From an uncultured Limnohabitans sp. (GTDB lineage Bacteria > Pseudomonadota > Gammaproteobacteria > Burkholderiales > Burkholderiaceae_C): a stretch of 11,747 bases of DNA. A program made the position numbers and the translations under genes. Numbering within the stretch: position 1 is the first letter of the stretch; every line of letters starts with the position of its first letter. A model generated the notes under the pieces. That model was not told the DNA's origin, ran no database searches, and worked only from the letters and a program-made list of their open reading frames with translations. The stretch lies in NCBI RefSeq assembly GCF_937889215.1, contig NZ_CALBEX010000034.1, forward strand, positions 1 to 11,747. Reading direction: 5' to 3'. Below are positions 1-6,427 of the stretch, piece after piece.

Positions 1-723
1 CGTACCCTCGGCAATCTTTCGACCGAAGTTCAGCGCCACAATCCAATCGGAGACGTTCATCACCAAGTGCATGTGGTGTTCGACGAGCAACACACTGATG
101 CCCATTTCATCGCGCACCTGCTTGATCAGGTCGGCCAGATCGCTGAGCTCTTCGTGGTTGAGTCCCGCCGCTGGCTCGTCTAGCAAAAGCAAGCGCGGCT
201 GAGAGGCGAGGGCACGCGCAAACTCCACCCGCTTTTGAAAGCCGAACGGCAGGTCGCCAACCGGCCGATGGGCAACGTCTGTCAGTTTGAGTCGGTCAAT
301 GAGCTCGTTTGCACGTTTTTTGAGATCGGTTTCTTCTGCCCGCGTTTTGGCGGTTGGCCACATGCCGCCCCAAAAGCCTGTCTTGGACTTGCTGTGGGCA
401 CCCACCATGATGTTCTCTTGAACGCTCATGGTTTTGAACATGGCCAGATTTTGAAAAGTGCGGCCAATGCCGGTGTTGGCCATCTCGTGTACCGGGGTTT
501 GCGTGATCGACTGTCCATCAAACAACAAGTCCCCCTCTTGGTAGTCGTACAGACGACTCAGGCAATTGAACAAGGTCGTTTTGCCTGCCCCGTTGGGGCC
601 AATCAAACCACAGACTTTGTCTTTTGGCAGGTTAAAACTGACGTTATCCAATGCCGTGATACCGCCAAAACGAACTGTGATTCCCTTGACCTGTAGCAGG
701 GCATTTGTTTCATCGACAACCAA
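1..723 (-). CDS. livG: LivG-type ABC transporter ATP-binding protein, 3' end missing
   Basis: This is the cytoplasmic ATPase of a branched-chain amino acid/amide-family ABC importer; 241 codons are visible, and roughly 15-20 residues at the C-terminus lie beyond the left edge if it has the usual length of about 255-260. Seen: Walker A GPNGAGKTT (residues 42-50), Q-loop around GRTFQNL (87-93), a signature LPFGFQ (158-163) in place of LSGGQ, Walker B LLLLDEP (178-184) and H-loop EHHMH (215-219). The insert between Q-loop and signature and the AAGLNHEE stretch after Walker B are typical of LivG rather than LivF. No ATG or GTG lies in frame between the upstream stop and the conserved region. The best start is TTG at 723, preceded by GGAG at an 8-nt spacing, giving (M)VVDETNALLQVKGI. 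It appears to be first in its transcript, so permease and LivF genes would lie to the left. The transported substrate cannot be told. Confidence 0.9.
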   Translation of the reverse strand, partial: MVVDETNALLQVKGITVRFGGITALDNVSFNLPKDKVCGLIGPNGAGKTTLFNCLSRLYDYQEGDLLFDGQSITQTPVHEMANTGIGRTFQNLAMFKTMSVQENIMVGAHSKSKTGFWGGMWPTAKTRAEETDLKKRANELIDRLKLTDVAHRPVGDLPFGFQKRVEFARALASQPRLLLLDEPAAGLNHEELSDLADLIKQVRDEMGISVLLVEHHMHLVMNVSDWIVALNFGRKIAEGT

Positions 724-791
724 ATCAGAATCTCCTCGTGAGCGGCAAAACGGCGCTGATCGAAAAAAGTGTAGGTGCTGATTGGGAATGT

Positions 792-829
792 CACCCTAGG
801 TTAAACACCAATAAGGTGTCATCTAGGTG
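792..829. repeat. Nested inverted repeat upstream of livG
   Basis: An outer arm CACCCTAG (792-798 region) matches CTAGGTG (823-829) with a one-base bulge, and an inner arm ACACC (805-809) pairs with GGTGT (815-819) around an AATAA loop. It lies about 70-105 nt before the livG start, in the space between livG and the dehalogenase gene. It may be an operator or leader hairpin of livG. No T-run follows on either strand, so a Rho-independent terminator is unlikely. Confidence 0.4.
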
Positions 830-916
830 CCATGTGTTTTGTGTGGCTCATCTACCGTGTGCGCTTGAAAAGTACCGATGTGGGGCAAATTGGGCAAGCC
901 TGTTGTGTTCAGCTTT

Positions 917-1837
917 TCAAGACATGGGGGGTGAAAGTAAAAATGGCAAAACCTTGGCCAGCAAGCCTTCAGGCAGCTCCTCGGCCATGTAGTGTCCACA
1001 AGGCAATGCCTCGCCGCTCACGTTGCTTGCCACAGCGCGCCAATCCGCCAATGGGTTGAAGCATTTCTGTATCGCACCCTCTGCGCCCCACAAAGCCAAG
1101 AGCGGTTGGGTCAATTTTCGACCTGCTTGGATGTCTTCGCGGTCGTGAACCAGATCGATGCCAGCGCTGGCGCGGTAGTCCTCGCACAAGCCGTGCGCTG
1201 CGCCCGGCAAAGCCAAGCAGCGCGCATATTCTTGGAGTGCCAATGGCTCAAAGGGTTTCAGCCCAGCGCTGCGATTGCCCATGACTTCGCGAATGTAGGC
1301 ATGCGGATCGGCACGGATCAAACGCTCCGGCATCGGCGCCGGTTGGATGAGAAAAAACCAATGCCAATAAGCGCGTGCGAACTGTTCAGAGGTCTGCGCA
1401 TACATGGCCAGTGTGGGCGCAATGTCGAGCGTGACCAAGCGTTCAACACAAGCAGGTTGGTCCATGGCCATGCGGTGGGCCACGCGCGCACCTCGGTCGT
1501 GGGCCAAAACCTGAAACCGCGTAAAGCCCAGCGCGGCCATGAGACTGACTTGGTCAGCGGCCATAGCCCGTTTGGCGTAATGGGCATGGTCCGCACCGCC
1601 CTCAGGCTTTGACGAGTCGCCGTAACCCCTCAGGTCTGCCGCCACAACGGTGAAATGTTGCGCCAGGGTAGCGGCCACGCGGTGCCAAATCACATGGGTC
1701 TGCGGGTGACCGTGAAGCAGCAACAGGCCAGGCCCAGCGCCACCCACAACGGCAGCGATGGACTGCCCTGTGTCGACGGTGATCGTGACATCGCGAAAGC
1801 CTGGAAACAGTTGTTGTGTGACGTTTGACACGTTCAT
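917..1837 (-). CDS. Haloacetate/fluoroacetate dehalogenase-like alpha/beta hydrolase
   Basis: A 306-residue alpha/beta-hydrolase whose motifs match fluoroacetate dehalogenase, which hydrolyses the carbon-halogen bond of haloacetates to glycolate plus halide. Seen: oxyanion region HGHPQTH (42-48), ADLRGYGDSSKP (67-78), YAKRAMAADQ (87-96), nucleophile elbow AHDRGARVAHR (112-122) with Asp114, Arg115 and Arg118, Asp138 in LDIAPT, His159-Trp160 in YWHWFF, Tyr221, and His282 in CGHYMAEE. These line up, at constant small offsets, with the Asp/Arg/Arg/Asp/His/Trp/Tyr/His set known from the family for catalysis, carboxylate binding and halide binding. The frame is open further upstream, but the family's N-terminus fits Met at 1837, although its ribosome-binding site is poor. 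HGHP replaces the more usual HGFP. It is cytoplasmic, with no signal peptide, and diverges from the oxidoreductase/amidase pair. An epoxide hydrolase is the alternative, but the DRG-R and HW motifs argue for a dehalogenase; the true substrate is unproven. Confidence 0.85.
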   Translation of the reverse strand: MNVSNVTQQLFPGFRDVTITVDTGQSIAAVVGGAGPGLLLLHGHPQTHVIWHRVAATLAQHFTVVAADLRGYGDSSKPEGGADHAHYAKRAMAADQVSLMAALGFTRFQVLAHDRGARVAHRMAMDQPACVERLVTLDIAPTLAMYAQTSEQFARAYWHWFFLIQPAPMPERLIRADPHAYIREVMGNRSAGLKPFEPLALQEYARCLALPGAAHGLCEDYRASAGIDLVHDREDIQAGRKLTQPLLALWGAEGAIQKCFNPLADWRAVASNVSGEALPCGHYMAEELPEGLLAKVLPFLLSPPMS

Positions 1838-2060
1838 CCTTGTGGGAGATTGACCTGGGAGGCGTGACGCTGCTTGCGCTCGTGTGCGCCATCTTCCACT
1901 GCGCCGATGCGCGGCCGATTCTTCAGAGAATAGCCATTTTCCCAAGGGCGCGTTTTGCGGTCACCTTCGCGGCACAGCCGAGCAAGCAGGCACTCTAAAC
2001 TGCCTTTCGCCCGTCAATCCAACCAATTCACCGTGTCCATCGCAAACTGAAAGGCCCTCT
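1838..2060. other. Divergent intergenic region, dehalogenase / oxidoreductase
   Basis: These 223 nt separate two divergently transcribed genes and must hold both promoters. I found no convincing -35/-10 pair. AAAGG stands 6 nt before the oxidoreductase ATG. The dehalogenase start has only an AAGG that abuts its ATG. Confidence 0.4.
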
Positions 2061-3191
2061 ATGTCATCTTCCCTACAAGGTTTGCAGCTGACCTCCACCA
2101 TTCGTGACGACGGCACCTTGGCCGTTGTCGTCCAGCCCCAGACGTTGCCCGCGCCTGCTCCTGACGAAGTGGTGATCGAGGTCCAAGCAACGCCACTCAA
2201 CCCCTCTGACATTGGCTTGCTCTTTGGACCCGCTGACATGGGCCAGGCTTCGGCCTTGCCGGGACAAACAGGCATACAAGCACCGGTCTCTGCACCCGCG
2301 CTGAAAGCCATGGCCGGCCGCATGAACCAAGCCTTGCCTGTCGGCAACGAGGGCGCTGGCCGCGTGGTGGCTGCGGGCAGCGAAGCTGCTGCCCAGGCGC
2401 TGCTCGGCAAAACCGTCACAGTCATCGCTGGGGGCATGTACGCGCAATACCGCTTGGTCAAGGCCGCGCAATGCGTGGTGCTGCCCGAAGGTGCCACGCC
2501 TGCGCAGGGGGCTTCTTGCTTTGTGAACCCGTTGACGGCCTTGGGCTTTGTCGAGACCATGAAGCGCGAGGGGCACCGCGCGCTGGTGCACACCGCAGCC
2601 GCATCCAACCTGGGGCAAATGCTCAACAAAATCTGTCAGGCCGACGGCATAGAGCTGGTCAACATCGTGCGCAAACCCGCCCAGGCCGCTTTGCTCAAAG
2701 GCCTTGGGGCACGCCACATCTGTGACAGCAGCGCACCCAGCTTCATGGCGGATCTGACCGAAGCACTCGTTGCCACGGGGGCCACTTTGGCCTTTGACGC
2801 CACTGGCGGCGGCTCCTTGGCCAACCAAATACTCATGGCCATGGAAGCGGCACTCAGCCGCCAAGCCACGACCTACAGCCGCTATGGGTCTTCTGTGAAA
2901 AAGCAGGTGTATTTGTATGGCAACCTCGACTTGCGGCCGACAGAAATCACCCGCAGCTATGGCATGGCTTGGGGTGTCGGTGGTTGGCTGGTTTTCCCCT
3001 ACCTCGAGCAACTGGGCGAAGACACCAACCACGCCTTGCGCCAACGCGTCATGGACGAACTCACCACCACCTTCGCCAGCCATTACGCCCGTGAAATCAG
3101 CCTCAGCGATGTGGTGGACCTCGCGCAGATCGCACGCTACAACGAGCGCGCCACAGCGACTAAATTTTTGATCAATCCCAGCAAAGGCTAA
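2061..3191 (+). CDS. Zinc-free MDR-family NAD(P)H oxidoreductase (quinone/enoyl reductase-like)
   Basis: A 376-residue medium-chain dehydrogenase/reductase. The N-terminal GroES-like half (about 1-140) contains NPSDIGLLFG (47-56) and GNEGAGRVVAAG (95-106). The Rossmann half (about 165-310) has NPLTALGF (156-163), an atypical dinucleotide loop HTAAASNLGQ (177-186) and FDATGGGSLA (245-254). The cysteine cluster and catalytic zinc ligands of alcohol dehydrogenases are absent, which places it with quinone oxidoreductases and enoyl-thioester reductases. By family it would reduce an activated C=C or quinone with NAD(P)H in the cytoplasm. The start at 2061 is chosen because AAAGG lies 6 nt upstream and the family N-terminus begins here, although the frame is open to 1884. 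The amidase follows after 45 nt, so the two are probably co-transcribed. The substrate is not predictable from sequence. Confidence 0.82.
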   Translation: MSSSLQGLQLTSTIRDDGTLAVVVQPQTLPAPAPDEVVIEVQATPLNPSDIGLLFGPADMGQASALPGQTGIQAPVSAPALKAMAGRMNQALPVGNEGAGRVVAAGSEAAAQALLGKTVTVIAGGMYAQYRLVKAAQCVVLPEGATPAQGASCFVNPLTALGFVETMKREGHRALVHTAAASNLGQMLNKICQADGIELVNIVRKPAQAALLKGLGARHICDSSAPSFMADLTEALVATGATLAFDATGGGSLANQILMAMEAALSRQATTYSRYGSSVKKQVYLYGNLDLRPTEITRSYGMAWGVGGWLVFPYLEQLGEDTNHALRQRVMDELTTTFASHYAREISLSDVVDLAQIARYNERATATKFLINPSKG

Positions 3192-3236
3192 AGCCCAAGC
3201 GACCGCTCAAGTAAGTTGCCGATAAAAGGAACCACG

Positions 3237-4415
3237 ATGGCCCAGCACGACCCCCATGCTTTCATGCCCTATCCGGCGGTGCCGCCCGCCGCAGCCCAAG
3301 ACGGTCCTCTGGCCGGTTCGCGCTTTGGGGTCAAAGACCTGTTCCATGTGGCCGGCTACCCCTCCAGCATGGGGCAACCCGTGCTGGCGGCTTGGCTCGG
3401 CTGCCAAACAAAAACAGCGCCCGTGGTGCAACAACTGCTGGACGCTGGCGCCACCATGGTGGGCAAAACAGTGTGCGACGAGTTCGCTTTTTCCATGACG
3501 GGCGACAACGCCCACTACGGTGCGCCACGCAATGGCGCAGCGCCGACTCGGATTGCAGGCGGTTCTTCTTCGGGTTCGGCATCGGCCGTCTCCAATGGCA
3601 TGGTGGACTTTGCACTGGGCACGGATACCGGCGGCTCTGTGCGTGCGCCGGCCAGCCACTGTGGCTTGGTGGGCCTGCGCCCAACGCACGGGCGGGTCAG
3701 CTTGGCCGAAGGCCTGCCCTTGGCCCCGAGTCTGGACACCTGCGGCTGGTTTGCCCGTGACATTCAGATGTTTGCGCGTGTCGGTGACGTGCTTCTGGGG
3801 CCCGACAACAAGCCCTTGCCGGCACGGCCACGCTTGATGTCGCCCACCGACCTCTGGTCACTCGCCACTGTTCAGGCCCTGGACGCTTTGGGCCAGGCCA
3901 AGCAACGGGTCAACGCTGTGCTAGGCGCTGACCGGCCCGTGCAGGTCGTGCTCCAAGACATCGAAAAAATGTATTGGGCCTTTCGCTATGTACAAGGCCA
4001 AGAGGCATGGGAAAGTTGGGGCCCCTTCATCACCCAATACGCCCCCACCATGGGCCATGCGGTGGCCGAGCGCATGCATTGGTCGGCCACCGTCACAGCC
4101 GAACAAGCCCGCTCAGCGGCGCAGTTCCGTGAACAGTTCACGGCCCACATTGAACAACTCCTCGGCGACGATGGGGTCTTGGTGCTGCCCAGCATGCCCG
4201 ATATCGCGCCGCTCAAAACCACAAGTGAGAGCGAAATTGAGGACTACCGCAATCGGGCGATCCGCATGTTGTGTGTGTCCGGTTTGAGCGGCCTGCCGCA
4301 AATCAGCCTGCCCATGGCCCGCCGCGACGGGGCACCGCTGGGCCTGTCGCTGATGGGCCCACGCGGGTCTGACCGGTCCTTGATCGCATGGGCTGCTGAA
4401 ATCATGTCGGCATAA
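3237..4415 (+). CDS. Amidase-signature family hydrolase (AMI1-like)
   Basis: A 392-residue amidase-signature enzyme that by family hydrolyses a carboxamide to acid and ammonia through a Ser-cisSer-Lys triad. Seen: Lys33 in FGVKDLF (30-36), cis-Ser110 in AGGSSSGSA (107-115) and nucleophile Ser134 in GTDTGGSVRAP (128-138); the 24-residue spacing of the two serines is right for the family. The segments DNAHYGAPRN (90-99) and GWFARD resemble plant indole-3-acetamide amidohydrolase AMI1 and similar short bacterial amidases. The length is near that of AMI1 and shorter than GatA, and no gatB or gatC accompanies it, so a transamidosome role is unlikely. The ATG at 3237 has AGGA 6 nt upstream; a TTG at 3216 is less likely. 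It follows the MDR reductase in an apparent two-gene operon and is convergent with the oxygenase gene after 22 nt, with no clear terminator between them. Confidence 0.88.
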   Translation: MAQHDPHAFMPYPAVPPAAAQDGPLAGSRFGVKDLFHVAGYPSSMGQPVLAAWLGCQTKTAPVVQQLLDAGATMVGKTVCDEFAFSMTGDNAHYGAPRNGAAPTRIAGGSSSGSASAVSNGMVDFALGTDTGGSVRAPASHCGLVGLRPTHGRVSLAEGLPLAPSLDTCGWFARDIQMFARVGDVLLGPDNKPLPARPRLMSPTDLWSLATVQALDALGQAKQRVNAVLGADRPVQVVLQDIEKMYWAFRYVQGQEAWESWGPFITQYAPTMGHAVAERMHWSATVTAEQARSAAQFREQFTAHIEQLLGDDGVLVLPSMPDIAPLKTTSESEIEDYRNRAIRMLCVSGLSGLPQISLPMARRDGAPLGLSLMGPRGSDRSLIAWAAEIMSA

Positions 4416-4437
4416 GCCAGCCGCATCGCTTGACGGT

Positions 4438-5343
4438 TCAATGGGCCCCGAGGTAACACCCTTCGGCCCGCTCTGCATCGGCATCGTCACCTTCTTCACT
4501 GCACAGCGCTGCGATCAAGGCTTGGTCCACCACTTGGCCGGGCAGCAACAGTTCTTCATGGGTCCAGCGCTTGACCAAATGGCCATTGGCTACGCCGCCC
4601 GTGTGCGGGGCTTGGTAGGCGCGGCGGTGTTGCATGGTCACGCCGCTGTTGGCGTTGGCGATGAAGCGGCTTTCGCCCAAGGCCCAAGGCTCAAAGTAGG
4701 CATTGGCCGCCGTATCCACTTGGCGGAAGTAGGCGCGTGCGCCTTCGGCATTGAGTTTTTTGCGCACGGTGCGCGTGATGAGGCCTTGCAAATGGTCGAG
4801 CGCGGCGGCGTCCATCTGGTCGATGGCGGCCAGGCGCATGTCTCGTTCGATGAGCGCAGGCGTGGCAGCCAACTCGGCGGGCAGCACTTGCACCATGGCT
4901 TTGACCACATCGTGGTGCGGTGCTACGGCGGTGGCCACGCCGCGAGTTTGCGGTTGAATAGGGCAGCGGATCTCGACAAAACGCGGCTTGACGGGGCCCG
5001 TGCAGCCGTCGTGGTGGTAATACTCGCCTTGGCTCAGCCGCCCTTTGCTGGAGCGCCCGCGCACATCGCGGTAAGTCGGGTGTGGGGTGTCCACATTCAG
5101 GCAGACCACCAAGCCGGTGGCATCCACCAATTGGTAAAAGGCCTCGCGCCATTCGGGCAAGAGCAGGTTGTTGTGCAAGTAGTCGCTGGGTGCAGCCGCT
5201 TCGTGGCCCACTTCCCCTTCGATCACCAACACAAAGGGCCTGGGCCGGCGCACGCGCCACTGGCCGTTGGCAAAGTTCAGCACTGAGCTGGCGGCGGCAG
5301 GGGGATCGTGGGCGAGGGCGTTGGAGGCCATGGGTGCGGACAT
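4438..5343 (-). CDS. Putative Fe(II)/2-oxoglutarate-dependent oxygenase (TauD/TfdA-like)
   Basis: I could not place this 301-residue protein in a named family with certainty. Seen: EYYHHDGCTGPVKP (107-120), which contains a His-x-Asp (His110/Asp112) after a run of strands; CLNVDTPHPTYRDVRGR (81-97); and near the C-terminus ANSGVTMQHRRAYQAPHTGG (231-250) followed by HLVKRW (255-260). The layout HxD, then a distal His in MQHRRAY (His239, or His247), then a basic residue near 259 is that of TauD/TfdA/GBBH-type oxygenases, where it holds Fe(II) and 2-oxoglutarate. The start at 5343 (MSAPMAS) is tentative: the frame is open to 5487, another Met lies at 5331, and no good ribosome-binding site is visible before either. 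It is alone in its orientation here and convergent with the amidase. Function and substrate are unknown. Confidence 0.55.
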   Translation of the reverse strand: MSAPMASNALAHDPPAAASSVLNFANGQWRVRRPRPFVLVIEGEVGHEAAAPSDYLHNNLLLPEWREAFYQLVDATGLVVCLNVDTPHPTYRDVRGRSSKGRLSQGEYYHHDGCTGPVKPRFVEIRCPIQPQTRGVATAVAPHHDVVKAMVQVLPAELAATPALIERDMRLAAIDQMDAAALDHLQGLITRTVRKKLNAEGARAYFRQVDTAANAYFEPWALGESRFIANANSGVTMQHRRAYQAPHTGGVANGHLVKRWTHEELLLPGQVVDQALIAALCSEEGDDADAERAEGCYLGAH

Positions 5344-5465
5344 GGTGAAAACTGGGTTGAGGCCTGGCTTTAAAAGTGACGGGCTAATTGGGCATTTTAG
5401 GGCCTTGCAGTGCGTCCTTTGTAGGTCGGAGCCTTCAGGCCCGAGGTGGGGCAGGTGGACCATAG

Positions 5466-5704
5466 CCCTTTGACAATGTCGCGCCACAAGTGGGTGAAAC
5501 GTCGGACCTTAAAGAACCGAACTGCAAGGACTGGCTGAGAGTTTCACCATCGATTCAAACACCATGGGGCCAGATCAATGGCGATTGGCTGGCCTTTGCC
5601 GAGCTAGCTATGAAGACAGCAAGCAGCAGTTGGTCAATGCAGTGCTCGCCGCCGAGCGCTCTGCGTACATACAGTCGCTGCTCAAGGCGGCCAAGATCGA
5701 ATGA
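5466..5704 (+). pseudogene. Remnant of a small unknown gene, apparently frameshifted
   Basis: This lies in the 444-nt gap between two minus-strand genes. Reading from 5564 to the TGA at 5702-5704 gives a 46-residue peptide starting MGPDQWRLAGLCRASYEDS and ending in a convincing amphipathic stretch, LVNAVLAAERSAYIQSLLK. The same frame stays open back to a TAA near 5508 and reads LQGLAESFTIDSNT before the Met. The frame in use upstream (PFDNVAPQVGETSDLKE) joins it smoothly if one base is restored at 5517-5518. The protein-like composition across the join suggests an old coding sequence that lost a base and its 5' end. It could instead be a genuine short ORF from 5564. No family recognised. Confidence 0.3.
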
Positions 5705-5787
5705 GGCCCATAGGCTGCTGACACATTGGATTACAAATGTGATTCCTGCCCCTGCGTTGTTGAGCGGCAGCTGCTTTGATCGCCTCG

Positions 5788-6156
5788 TTATTCAAAAGTA
5801 CGTTGTTCTGTCCCTGACAGCGGCAGGCCGGATGTTTTTTCTTTGTGGTCGTGCAGACGCCCCAGTGCGCTGCTGAGCAGGTGGGCCAGCTTTTGAGCGG
5901 CGCCCTGTACCGCTTGGGCCATGGCCGGCGCTTGCTCGGTCACTGCTACGGGCTGGCGGCCTTCCAAGCGGGCTTCTATCATGCAGCGTTGGTCACGTTG
6001 GCCGTTTTTGGCCGCGTTTTCATCGCTCAGATGGACTTCAATTCGGGTGATGTGTTCGGCAAACCGCGACAAGGCGTGGTCTATGGCGTCTTGAACCAGG
6101 GTGGTCAAGGCTTCGTTGCTTTGGATGTTGACGTCGGTGTTGATTTGAATTTTCAT
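5788..6156 (-). CDS. HPF/RaiA-family ribosome hibernation factor
   Basis: A 122-residue protein of the S30AE/HPF family, which binds the 30S decoding centre and silences or dimerises ribosomes in stationary phase or stress. Seen: the opening strand MKIQINTDVNIQ (1-12), a first helix (14-34), ITRIEVHLSDENAAKNG (36-52), QRCMIEARLEGRQPVAVTEQA (57-77) and a second helix AQAVQGAAQKLAHLLSSALGRL (80-101). The beta-alpha-beta-beta-beta-alpha order and the VHLSDEN and MIEAR blocks are family hallmarks. It lacks the C-terminal dimerisation domain of long HPF, so it is the short type. The tail after residue 101 is short and polar. The start at 6156 is fixed by the conserved first strand; no clear Shine-Dalgarno precedes it. 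It follows the baeRF3 gene by about 73 nt in the same direction, so co-transcription is likely. This is probably a paralogue apart from the rpoN-linked hpf, since rpoN is not here. Confidence 0.85.
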   Translation of the reverse strand: MKIQINTDVNIQSNEALTTLVQDAIDHALSRFAEHITRIEVHLSDENAAKNGQRDQRCMIEARLEGRQPVAVTEQAPAMAQAVQGAAQKLAHLLSSALGRLHDHKEKTSGLPLSGTEQRTFE

Positions 6157-6229
6157 GGGCTTACTTGTTTGGTGAAAGGGCTTGGGGTGGCGCTATTGAA
6201 GGGCGCAGTGGCTTTGCGCATGGCGGGCT

Positions 6230-6427
6230 TCAGTGGCGATAACTCGCCGCGACACCCGTGGGTGTTGGCATGCGTTCGGCCGACAGCACATGCACTTGGC
6301 CGCCTGATTTCTCAACCAAAGTGCCCAGGTCGTCCAACACGTCATCGACCCGGGGGTAGCCGAGTTTGGAATAGTCGATTCGGCCGGTGGTGCCATCGAT
6401 GCGCCCGGCGGCCAGGCCCGGCTTCGA
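6230..6427 (-). pseudogene. Out-of-frame C-terminal segment of the baeRF3 gene
   Basis: Reading the minus strand in the neighbouring frame from about 6409 to the TGA at 6230-6232 gives AGRIDGTTGRIDYSKLGYPR, then a VDDVLDDLGTLVEKSGGQVHVL segment and a terminal AERMPTPTGVAASYRH. This is what the C-terminus of eRF1-like baeRF proteins looks like. The upstream frame reads GRVGTLLIEAG just before it. The change of frame falls between about 6404 and 6427, in a G/C-rich near-repeat (GCCGGGC, then GCCGCCGGGC). From 7394 to 6230 there are 1165 nt, one more than a multiple of three, so a single inserted base (or two lost) explains it. A real mutation or a sequencing error is equally possible; repaired, the protein is about 387 residues. 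Confidence 0.7.

Noticed and set aside
235..696. 153-codon open frame on the plus strand across the livG region
   Set aside because: It is antisense to the clearly conserved ABC ATPase (Walker A, signature and Walker B on the minus strand) and has no family-like features.
992..1612. 206-codon plus-strand open frame over the dehalogenase gene
   Set aside because: It is a shadow of the minus-strand dehalogenase, whose catalytic motifs are all present; long antisense frames are common at this GC content.
2073..3083. 336-codon minus-strand open frame over the MDR oxidoreductase
   Set aside because: Antisense shadow; the plus-strand MDR protein has coherent family motifs.
4416..4437. Bidirectional terminator between the convergent amidase and oxygenase genes
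   Set aside because: The 22-nt gap shows no usable inverted repeat or T-run.
4441..5286. 281-codon plus-strand open frame over the oxygenase-like gene
   Set aside because: I compared both strands, since the minus-strand gene is itself of uncertain family. The minus-strand product has an HxD motif and normal composition; the plus one is rich in Gly/His/Val with no recognisable motif.
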